The position numbers and the translations under genes were made by a program. From Candidatus Babeliales bacterium (GTDB taxonomy: Bacteria > Babelota > Babeliae > Babelales > JACPOV01): a DNA stretch of 39,906 bases. Under the pieces are notes generated by a model. The model searched no databases and was not told the origin of the DNA. It was given only the letters and a program-made list of their open reading frames with translations. The stretch lies in NCBI GenBank assembly GCA_040879965.1, contig JBBDJI010000006.1, positions 1 through 39,906 of the forward strand, written 5' to 3'. This document shows positions 33,701-39,906 of this stretch, one piece after another. Positions within the stretch are counted from its first letter, which is position 1. Each line of letters starts with the position of its first letter.

Positions 33701-35173
33701 TTAGCAGAACCACAAATATTAACTATTCATGCTCAAGATCATCAGGAATTCCGTGTTAAATCAACAGGTATGCTTGATCTTACTCAATTTGATACTGATA
33801 ACAAAATTCTGCAATTTGCTGGTAATGTTCAAGTTGTGTTTGAACCAGGAGCTCAATTGATTCTTGGTGGCGGCACATTATCATTTACTGATCAAACAAG
33901 ATGGACATTCCAAAACGTACTTGATAGTGATCTAGTAGCTGGTATGGAACCCAGAGATTTAGATGATATTCGTGTGAAATTAATTGGTGATGGTTTCATT
34001 ACCATGGATGAAAATGCGACAATGTTGCTTTTAGAAAATCAATTTTTTGGTATTGAAACTTCACCTATTTGTGATAGTACCACTTCGATTACTTGGTTAT
34101 TAAATGACCAGTCCGCTATTTATATTGGTACGCAAGAAGAAGCTGGTGGTTCATTTCAAATTGGTAATACACGGTGTGAGCAAGATGCTACAATTGACTT
34201 TACTTTAATACTTGATGGGGTAGGTACTGTTTTTGAAATTAATCGCCAAGGATTTTTAGGTCTTGCAGTTGGTATGGCAAATAAAGCGAGTGTTATACCA
34301 AATGAATGGCTCGTAAATTGCCTAGAAAATGTAACTTCAATTGCAATTGATATTCGTGAAGGAACGTTCAATCATAATCAAATTGTAACCGGCGATAGTA
34401 GTAACGCTGCATTGCTTGCTCTTGGACCTTCTGATGCATTTACATTATTGTTCAATCTTAATGATTCTGTGATTCGTGGTGGTGGAAATCTAGCATTTAT
34501 TGAAAGTTGCGTTGATGATATGTGTGATGAAATCATCAAACGCGATCAAGAAGTAGATCGATTGCCAGCTGATGCACGTGTTTTATTTTTACAAGCACAA
34601 GAGATGATGCAAAATGCTACAGAAATGATGGAACAAGCAAAACAAATGATGTTTAGCATGATAACACGTGGGCCAAATAGAGAAAAAATCAGAGAAGCAC
34701 AAAATTTGATGCGATCTGGTAGAAATTTGAAAGTTCATGCGCGCACTGTAATGAGAAATGTTATTATTTCATCAATTAATCCAACCGTGCAAAATACTGC
34801 TGGGCAAATAAGTGCAAACTTAGAAGCTGGTATCATGGCTGGTAAATTATTACTTCGTGATACATCAAAACCAGCACAACCCGTTAATGTAGGTCCACAG
34901 GCATTCTTTGATTACTTAACTACTACTCCTTTTGATACTCAGAATTCTCCACGTGCTAATGTATTCCGCGATCAGATAGAACTATCTACTGTTGGTTTTG
35001 TTGATGGTACGAGTATTCGTAGAGAACTAATTCAATTTATTTTAGGTACAAATGGTTTTAATATGGTTGATCATGATCATTCATTAAGACTAGGAGCACT
35101 TGGTATTAACCTCAATGATGTATCTCGTGATATTAACCAAGCAATTGAATTACGTGGTGCAACTGCATTCTAA
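30797..35173 (+). CDS. Large secreted protein, predicted beta-rich, unknown
   Basis: This 1458-residue protein has a signal peptide MKKHISSMLLFLCLIIFSSQLSA. The mature part is mostly short hydrophobic strands with Gly/Asn turns (for example FRSGVDCNGDVTSS, ANGTFKINSMY, LILGGGTLSFTDQ), suggesting a beta-solenoid. Cysteines recur throughout. At about 1260-1320 it changes to a Met/Gln-rich helical segment (LFLQAQEMMQNATEMMEQAK), and it ends GATAF. The start is the ATG at 30797 after GGATGAGAG; the in-frame TTG at 30764 is unlikely. A promoter precedes it and a strong terminator follows, so it is a single-gene unit. A barrel-like gene follows. A surface or secreted structural protein is likely; the function is unknown. 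Confidence 0.75.
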   Translation: MKKHISSMLLFLCLIIFSSQLSAMCGTTVLWHNRSDGPAGKDPGITMDVIDQNIDVRGVNALVEGIHVVADSCDILVTVTNEDSVITGSGNRCDNIPTNSARLYLFANTDRTITFSLTSDLIFRGTANDDTLLDLLVSVSGPGEVRFFIEGGQEVCFTSNSDSGGARVFLAMDDPNNPLLLFRRLDPLTGNVMENVEVKVGPRSGITFLAETTVASGAATEEGTIAFDPSNTGTGCTILRLENCSYFSIRGVWLDASLDSEFMLDDIEFNTPAGLEATLIVENANSGIGTPAPLRIINENAKLTNFLADPFCDGAFVVTGTQFGFILGANALLQLNDLTYIDYIGTQTNTVPIVNTPLSNVQPDIIDLIECMKITGVQDLIKERNASAFIVDGDNDINATPAEIFLQGSSAIYFRSGVDCNGDVTSSFTIDPGQETEGAGNIIFDVEGMLTVSGQLDGNTALNVLSLEVTKTGCSVFVESNETQFPQRTFARNEDGDYLQYNKAAWLINNRIDIFNTSIVHTDAIHDVYDRNNLGRSDLSSEPTYIGGETFKICLPEDQERPTIALHNSIFRIHTNVGLTGVDIRIPNDEENSNSSILRFYNNGRRIDDGYGRIMVLGTDEGSLSACGQLIDRDSHLDIFQETEQMLATEQRLSLDTNANDTCITEGIVGDISNQCAVQSIFLNNASNISVGTNGAQGIDINTGMPFDLVTTPSFCISGAFFSFETAGGLWALPEAGGTIGQGAIFVDANGTFKINSMYRASVATMVVKSRNGVINLPKSQVFFDSRVGITQWNINLTDTAQRTLIPAGICLSDFTMDWGAVQKDYTSSNSFVPYEPKMTPTGCECPPVTDSNLRALPMVLGMVDQFQIKRSRLGDQAHLQVKGGKIRELVMLTGCNTAEAPVGFLVVEDEAFVGLGTAHRNVDSLQASVKLGINGMLICANGDATIELNENIIIDNVCAILSGTSFGLAEPQILTIHAQDHQEFRVKSTGMLDLTQFDTDNKILQFAGNVQVVFEPGAQLILGGGTLSFTDQTRWTFQNVLDSDLVAGMEPRDLDDIRVKLIGDGFITMDENATMLLLENQFFGIETSPICDSTTSITWLLNDQSAIYIGTQEEAGGSFQIGNTRCEQDATIDFTLILDGVGTVFEINRQGFLGLAVGMANKASVIPNEWLVNCLENVTSIAIDIREGTFNHNQIVTGDSSNAALLALGPSDAFTLLFNLNDSVIRGGGNLAFIESCVDDMCDEIIKRDQEVDRLPADARVLFLQAQEMMQNATEMMEQAKQMMFSMITRGPNREKIREAQNLMRSGRNLKVHARTVMRNVIISSINPTVQNTAGQISANLEAGIMAGKLLLRDTSKPAQPVNVGPQAFFDYLTTTPFDTQNSPRANVFRDQIELSTVGFVDGTSIRRELIQFILGTNGFNMVDHDHSLRLGALGINLNDVSRDINQAIELRGATAF

Positions 35174-35184
35174 AATAAGAATCT

Positions 35185-35219
35185 AGAGCGCTTGAGATTA
35201 AAAATCAAGCGCTCTTTTT
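35185..35219 (+). terminator. Intrinsic terminator
   Basis: AGAGCGCTTGA (35185-35195) pairs perfectly with TCAAGCGCTCT (35205-35215) around a 9-base loop, and is followed by TTTT. It lies 12 bases after the stop of the 1458-residue protein. Confidence 0.9.
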
Positions 35220-35258
35220 AAGGATAGCTATATATGGTTTTTTTGATGAAGGAATGGG

Positions 35259-36992
35259 ATGAATAAAAGATTGTTTGGACATATATTTTTAATTATGACA
35301 TTAGTTAATCTGTCTTTAATCGGGAGAGAATTACGTACGCCATGGAGTTTAAGGCGTGGGCATTTACATGCTCCATTACCACGACCAACTGATGAAGATG
35401 GCCGATGGGCGATTGATACCTGGGCCGGAGCATTACATCGCGAATCAGATAAAGCATTTAAAGATAAAAATACCACCGCAAAAGATCAGTCACTCGCTGG
35501 TATTATTTTTGGTACTGAAAATTTTATTGCGCTTGAAGCTTTTGCACCTGGCACTATAAGCCCTCAAAATCCTTTTTTAGCATTTGCACAATTAAGGCCA
35601 GAAATTAGTTATAATGAAAATTCTGCTTATTTTGGTTTTAATTTTGATTATGCTTTAGGATGTGAATGTCGATTGCATGTTGGTGCACGTGTTGTTATAC
35701 CATTTAGATCAATAACAATAGAGCTTGAAAATTGTTGTGATTTAGAAGAAGGTCTTGATTTAAGTGATGTATGCCGTTTGCAGGATGAACATGTTGATGG
35801 CACAGGGCAGAGTCCAACGCCAAATCCAACAACACAACGTGTTCCTGATTGTTATGCCTATCGGCTTGATTTTCTTTCTTCATTATTTATCGAACAAGCA
35901 GGTGCTAATCCTGAACCGTTAGTGAATTACAGCAATGCAATGAATAGAATTGCAATTGCCGCTAGAGATATAACTAATGCTAATGATACGCCAGTTCATG
36001 CGATACAACGTGATAATGAAATGGCACCCAATGGATTATTTTGTGCATTTGAAACAGCTGTTACTGGTGAGATAAATGCTGATGGTAGTGGTTTAGTAAA
36101 TGATCAAAGAGGTCAATTCATATCAACAACAGATTATACACCCTTAGAAAACAATATAGCAGCACAACGTCAATTATGGATAGTTCCTACTGTTGAAGTT
36201 ACGGACGCAGGCAATATAATAATGAGTACTGATGGTCGATTTATTGGTGATGCTATTCAAAATATTACAAGAAAATTAAATGAAACGGCAGTAGTTTTTT
36301 TCGCTGAAAACGGTGTCACGTTTAATACACAACACAATGTTGGTATTGGTGATATTAATACTGAATTTTATACAAATTATGAATTTTGTCATGGTATGAT
36401 TGAAGGCATTGTTGGAATGAAGTTACCAAGCGGTATTAAAATCAAAGATCCGGGAGAAGTGCTTCGTATTTTTTCAACCGGTAATAACCGTCACTTTGAA
36501 ATAAAATTTGGTGCCGTTGGAACTTGGGAACCAAATTGTTGGTTTATTTTAAAAGGTGATGCATTTTATAATCACGCATTCAAAGCCAATGAGCGTGTGG
36601 CAGCCCCATTTAGAGGCGCGACGGTGAAAAATATTGGACCAGCAATTGATGCCGATATTTCATGGCATTATTTTTTAAGTCATTTAGATTTTAACTTTTT
36701 AGTACCATGCAATCCACGTGTTGGCTTCATGGTGGGTTACGAATTGTATATCAAATCAAAAGATAATGTAAGTTTAGATCAATCTACGGCTACTGATTTC
36801 TTAGGCAATGTTCAACCGCTTGATCCAAATGTTTTAGAACGTCGTACTAAAGTATATGGTCATAAAGTACGCACTGAAATGTTCCATCAAGGTGATTATT
36901 GGGAGCTATTTGGTGGATGGACAACCGTATTTGCAGGCCGTAACGCACCACAAGAAAGTGATTGGCACATCGGCTTTGTAGCATATTTTTAA
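35259..36992 (+). CDS. Outer-membrane beta-barrel-like protein
   Basis: This 577-residue protein has a short signal peptide (MNKRLFGHIFLIMTLVNLSLIG) and ends WHIGFVAYF, with a terminal aromatic. Near residues 388-414 it has LPSGIKIKD followed by GNNRHFEIKFG, the pattern shared loosely with the barrel-like proteins at 878-2509 and 18018-19487. Two adjacent cysteines (ENCCDLEE) and other Cys lie in loops. The start is the ATG at 35259 with GAAGGAATGGG upstream. It lies between two terminators, so it has its own transcript, although its promoter is not obvious. Outer-membrane location is inferred; it could display or export the preceding large secreted protein, but no sequence evidence shows this. 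Confidence 0.7.
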   Translation: MNKRLFGHIFLIMTLVNLSLIGRELRTPWSLRRGHLHAPLPRPTDEDGRWAIDTWAGALHRESDKAFKDKNTTAKDQSLAGIIFGTENFIALEAFAPGTISPQNPFLAFAQLRPEISYNENSAYFGFNFDYALGCECRLHVGARVVIPFRSITIELENCCDLEEGLDLSDVCRLQDEHVDGTGQSPTPNPTTQRVPDCYAYRLDFLSSLFIEQAGANPEPLVNYSNAMNRIAIAARDITNANDTPVHAIQRDNEMAPNGLFCAFETAVTGEINADGSGLVNDQRGQFISTTDYTPLENNIAAQRQLWIVPTVEVTDAGNIIMSTDGRFIGDAIQNITRKLNETAVVFFAENGVTFNTQHNVGIGDINTEFYTNYEFCHGMIEGIVGMKLPSGIKIKDPGEVLRIFSTGNNRHFEIKFGAVGTWEPNCWFILKGDAFYNHAFKANERVAAPFRGATVKNIGPAIDADISWHYFLSHLDFNFLVPCNPRVGFMVGYELYIKSKDNVSLDQSTATDFLGNVQPLDPNVLERRTKVYGHKVRTEMFHQGDYWELFGGWTTVFAGRNAPQESDWHIGFVAYF

Positions 36993-37016
36993 TACTTAGT
37001 TTTTGTTTACTTATTA

Positions 37017-37052
37017 AAAAGGCTGCACTTTTGTGTGGCCTTTTATTTTTTT
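37017..37052 (+). terminator. Intrinsic terminator
   Basis: AAAAGGCTGCAC (37017-37028) pairs with GTGTGGCCTTTT (37033-37044), 12 pairs with two G-U, around a TTTT loop. A run of seven T (37046-37052) follows. It lies 25 bases after the barrel-like gene. Confidence 0.88.
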
Positions 37053-37118
37053 GCGAAAGCCATATTTTTCGATTAACCTTAAAAAATACATTTGTATTGC
37101 AAAATAAGGATTTTTATC

Positions 37119-39041
37119 ATGGCAGAAAAAAATAAATTCTACATCACAACCCCAATTTACTATGGTACGGCAAAACCGCACTTAGGCTCTTTATATTCAA
37201 CATTATTAGCCGATGTTTTTACTCGTTGGCATAAATTGCAACATAAAAAAACATTTTTTTTAACGGGTACTGATGAGCATGGACAAAAAGTAGCGCAAGC
37301 AGCCGAAAAAGCAGGAAAAGATCCAAAAAAGTTTGTAGATAGTTTTATTCCGGCATATAAAACAACCTGGCATCACTATGAATTAGAATATAATAAATTT
37401 ATTCGTACTACTGATCCAGAACACATAAAAGCAGTACAATATTGGATAAAAAAGCTGCTTGAAAAAGGTGATATTTATAAATCAATGTATTCTGGTTGGT
37501 ATTGTACCCCGTGTGAGACTTTTGTAACGGATGAAGCAGAAAGCAATGAGGCGCCATTATGCTCTTCATGTAATCGACAAACTAACCGTGTGTCAGAAGA
37601 GTCATATTTTTTTAGATTATCAGCTTATCAAGATAAATTATTAAAATTTTACAAAGATAATTCTGGATTCATAATTCCAAAAGAACGTGCATCGGAAGTT
37701 ATTCGATTTGTAGAATCGGGATTACGTGATTTAAGTATTTCACGTACTACTATTTCTTGGGGAATACCATTTCCTAATGATCCTGAACACGTAGTATATG
37801 TGTGGGCTGATGCATTAAATAATTATATTTCTGCTATCGGTTATGGTGATCCTGAAAAACAGGAAGAATTTAATTTTTGGTGGCCGGCTGATATGCAAGT
37901 GCTTGGCAAAGACATTATACGCTTTCATGCCGTTTATTGGCCAGCATTTTTAATGGCGGCTGATTTGCAATTACCGAAGCGTTTGTTAGTACACGGTTGG
38001 ATAAAAGTTAACCAGCAAAAAATGTCAAAATCATTGGGTAATGTAGTTGATCCAGATGTATTATTTGAACATTATGGTGCCGATCCAATTCGATATTATT
38101 TAATACGCCATATGGCAATTAATCATGACACTGATTTTAGCATCGAAGATTTAGAACAACGAATTGCAAGTGATTTAGCAGATGATCTTGGGAATTTACT
38201 CAATCGTATGTTGACTTTAGCTTTTAAATATAATTTATCTATAGTGCATTCGCAAAAAGTATGGACTGAAAGTGGCGAGGCATTACGTAGAAATAGTTGG
38301 GATGCTATTGAAGATTTTGAAAAGTATATGAATGAAGGTATGGCGCATATGGCTGTTGCACGATTATGGCGTTTTATAAATCAAGTAAATAGTTATTTTC
38401 ATGCGCAAGAGCCATGGCAATTAGCAAAAAATAATGAAGTTCATTTTGCAGAAGTAATTTCAGCCGTATGCCATAGTTTATATGATATTGGTATTTTGAT
38501 GTGGCCAATTATGCCTAAAAAAATGGAAGAATTACTCAAGAATTTAGGTGTTTTTTTACATTATGACCAGAATTATTTAGAAGATATTAAAAATAATCGA
38601 TGGGATCGTACCTTTAATTTGTTCATTACGCAAACGTTATTTGAAAAGCCACATATACTTAAAGAAGAAAGCATAACACAAGCAGACGAGGAAGTTTCTA
38701 TCGAAGAAACAAAATATACAACTATTGATGAAGTACAAAAAGTTGAACTTCGGGTAGGGACAATAGAAGAATGCGAGCCAGTTGTAAAATCTGATAAATT
38801 ATTAAAAATGCGGGTGAATTTTGGTGAATTTGGTAATCGCCAAATTTTAGCAGGTATAAAAAAATCATTTAGCCCAGAAGATTTGATCGGTGAGCAAGCA
38901 GTTTTTGTATTCAATTTAAAGCCGCGCAAAATGATGGGTATGGAATCTCAGGGTATGATGTTGATTGCAGAAAATGAACAAGGTGATTTAGAAATAATAA
39001 AGCCTACGCATCGCGTGAAAGAAGGAACTCGATTGCGATAA
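37119..39041 (+). CDS. metG: Methionyl-tRNA synthetase with C-terminal tRNA-binding domain
   Basis: This 640-residue class I synthetase has the HIGH region PHLGSLYSTLLADV (about residues 20-33) and a zinc knuckle of two CxxC pairs (CTPC and CSSC, about 130-155). WGIPFPNDPEHVVYVWADAL follows, and the KMSKS motif is KMSKSLGNVVDP near 300. The last roughly 100 residues (from VEEVQ-like TTIDEVQKVELRVGTIEECE) form the EMAP/Trbp111-type tRNA-binding domain, ending EGTRLR. The start is the ATG at 37119 with AAGGA 8 bases upstream; an upstream in-frame codon at 37092 lacks a Shine-Dalgarno. Confidence 0.96.
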   Translation: MAEKNKFYITTPIYYGTAKPHLGSLYSTLLADVFTRWHKLQHKKTFFLTGTDEHGQKVAQAAEKAGKDPKKFVDSFIPAYKTTWHHYELEYNKFIRTTDPEHIKAVQYWIKKLLEKGDIYKSMYSGWYCTPCETFVTDEAESNEAPLCSSCNRQTNRVSEESYFFRLSAYQDKLLKFYKDNSGFIIPKERASEVIRFVESGLRDLSISRTTISWGIPFPNDPEHVVYVWADALNNYISAIGYGDPEKQEEFNFWWPADMQVLGKDIIRFHAVYWPAFLMAADLQLPKRLLVHGWIKVNQQKMSKSLGNVVDPDVLFEHYGADPIRYYLIRHMAINHDTDFSIEDLEQRIASDLADDLGNLLNRMLTLAFKYNLSIVHSQKVWTESGEALRRNSWDAIEDFEKYMNEGMAHMAVARLWRFINQVNSYFHAQEPWQLAKNNEVHFAEVISAVCHSLYDIGILMWPIMPKKMEELLKNLGVFLHYDQNYLEDIKNNRWDRTFNLFITQTLFEKPHILKEESITQADEEVSIEETKYTTIDEVQKVELRVGTIEECEPVVKSDKLLKMRVNFGEFGNRQILAGIKKSFSPEDLIGEQAVFVFNLKPRKMMGMESQGMMLIAENEQGDLEIIKPTHRVKEGTRLR

Positions 39042-39075
39042 TTTGATACAATAGCTTTAATTTTTTTGACAAAGC

Positions 39076-39126
39076 AATCGCTTCATATTACTACTTAAAA
39101 AAAAGGGTAAGAAATATGAAGCGATT
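39076..39126. repeat. 14-bp inverted repeat spanning the start codon of the last gene
   Basis: AATCGCTTCATATT (39076-39089) is the reverse complement of AATATGAAGCGATT (39113-39126), with a 23-base spacer. The ATG (39116-39118) is inside the right arm; a purine-rich GGGTAAG is in the loop. A TTGACA at 39066-39071 with TACTAC 17 bases on overlaps the left arm. If that is the promoter, the transcript would start after the left arm, and the repeat would act as DNA rather than as mRNA. Confidence 0.75.
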
Positions 39127-39906
39127 ATTGCATTATATTTTTCTTTTCATACATTTTTTCATTATTTTCAATGTAAACAGTCAATTTCCAGATGAATTTT
39201 TAAATAATAATAATTTTAAATCTCAAGGTATAATCGATATTTATCGAGATATTTTAGATTCATTCAATCAAAAAAAAGGTATTGCAAAAAGTATCGTAAG
39301 AGTATTGGATGATTATTTGCACCAACAAGAATTATCATTTGTACAAGCAGCATTTAGTTTAACAATAGATCAATGTAGATTAATAGAAGAAAATTTGGAT
39401 GATGCATCTAAAATTATACAGTTGATTGAGCAATTGTATCCCAAGGAAGCTTTAAATGAGATTGAATCATGTAAAAATTTAATCAACGATTATGAAATTG
39501 AATTAAGAAAAATATTTTCAAAAGAAGACATTAAATCAAACCGTCCTGATGCAGCATCACCAAATGCTCCAAATGCAATTGTCGGCAAAAACGTTTGTGA
39601 TTTAACACAAGTTCTTGCATTACTCGCAGCAATAAAAAAACGCATTTTATTATTAGAAGAAATTATCTGTAATAAATTTAACCAAACATTTACTATTCTT
39701 GAAGAAATTCTAGATTGTTGCCAATCCACATTCACTGTTTTAGATGAAATTGAAATTGATATTTTTGACACGCAAACGATTTTATGTGAAAAGTTTTTTG
39801 AAACTTGGACGATTCTAGATAATTTACAGATAACAGCTTCAGTAGATTTAAGTACAGTATTTACAGTGCTTGATGAAATTCTAGATTGTTGCCAATCCAC
39901 ATTCAC
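39116..39906 (+). CDS. Secreted repeat protein, unknown (C-terminus beyond window)
   Basis: The frame is open for about 263 codons from the ATG at 39116 to the edge. Residues 1-22 are a signal peptide (MKRLLHYIFLFIHFFIIFNV). Residues 40-140 are helical and acidic, with no recognised domain. From about residue 175 a repeated unit of helical segments appears: TFTILEEILDCCQSTFTVLDE, then TWTILDNL, then VFTVLDEILDCCQSTF at the edge. The protein repeat has a period of 57 residues, mirrored by an exact 32-base DNA repeat. This looks like a long coiled or helical repeat protein of the host-interaction type, but that is inference. The promoter and start lie in an inverted repeat. Confidence 0.7.
   Translation, partial: MKRLLHYIFLFIHFFIIFNVNSQFPDEFLNNNNFKSQGIIDIYRDILDSFNQKKGIAKSIVRVLDDYLHQQELSFVQAAFSLTIDQCRLIEENLDDASKIIQLIEQLYPKEALNEIESCKNLINDYEIELRKIFSKEDIKSNRPDAASPNAPNAIVGKNVCDLTQVLALLAAIKKRILLLEEIICNKFNQTFTILEEILDCCQSTFTVLDEIEIDIFDTQTILCEKFFETWTILDNLQITASVDLSTVFTVLDEILDCCQSTF
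39704..39735 (+). repeat. Direct repeat copy 1 (32 bp, in frame)
   Basis: This stretch is identical to 39875-39906, 171 bases (57 codons) downstream in the same frame. It encodes EILDCCQSTF. The identity at DNA level suggests recent duplication of the repeat unit. Confidence 0.85.
39875..39906 (+). repeat. Direct repeat copy 2 (32 bp, truncated by window edge)
   Basis: This is the second copy of the 39704-39735 element. The match continues to the last base of the window, so the real repeat may be longer. Confidence 0.85.

Noticed and set aside
39490-39906. 138-codon minus-strand frame at the right edge
   Set aside because: It is antisense to the repeat protein; its own repeats simply mirror the DNA repeat. 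The plus frame has a signal peptide and start.

Overview
This AT-rich window comes from a diderm (Gram-negative type) bacterium with a reduced, probably host-dependent lifestyle. The cell envelope is shown by a BamA/Omp85 protein, several secreted proteins ending in a C-terminal Phe (typical of outer-membrane barrels), and a pilin with its prepilin peptidase. Host dependence is inferred from polyamine and amino-acid uptake systems, many large secreted proteins of no recognised family, and short intergenic gaps. The gene style resembles Candidatus Dependentiae (TM6), but that is an inference from gene style; no marker gene was compared.

Layout. 1-2.5 kb (minus): a vanadium-haloperoxidase-like secreted protein cut by the window edge, preceded by an outer-membrane-barrel-like protein. 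2.6-4.5 kb: thpR (plus) convergent with a tmk-holB pair (minus). 4.6-7.3 kb (plus): an acyl-CoA/AMP ligase and a GT4 glycosyltransferase. 7.6-13.2 kb (minus): a long run comprising a FolC-like Mur ligase, an AtpI-like protein, ATP synthase subunit a, an unusual four-hairpin subunit c, a second GT4 and a cysteine synthase/CBS-type enzyme. 13.3-17.9 kb: tsaC, a type IV pilin-like protein with a TPR-like partner, two small secreted unknowns, and an rpsU-rbfA-prepilin peptidase operon in which the peptidase lacks any ATG/GTG/TTG start. 18-22.5 kb: a second barrel-like protein, an APC permease, a small unknown gene and gltX. 22.7-26 kb: an acylphosphatase-like protein and a BamA with about seven POTRA-like units, whose start codon lies in a perfect 18-bp inverted repeat. 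26.1-30.6 kb: a His-rich membrane protein translationally coupled to potABCD. 30.8-37 kb: a 1458-residue secreted protein and a third barrel-like protein, each followed by a clear intrinsic terminator. 37.1-39.9 kb: metG, then a secreted repeat protein running off the window, with its own start codon inside a 14-bp inverted repeat.

How the genes fit together. Housekeeping genes (tmk, holB, gltX, metG, tsaC, rpsU, rbfA, ATP synthase Fo) are interleaved with envelope and secretion genes. BamA would insert the three barrel-like proteins. The prepilin peptidase would process the pilin encoded nearby. PotABCD and the APC permease would import host polyamines and amino acids.

No tRNA, rRNA, CRISPR array or insertion sequence was recognised. 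No gene-free stretch exceeds 300 bases; the longest are 14560-14837 (278 bases, upstream of the pilin, nothing recognised) and 7316-7582 (267 bases, containing one GC-rich hairpin).
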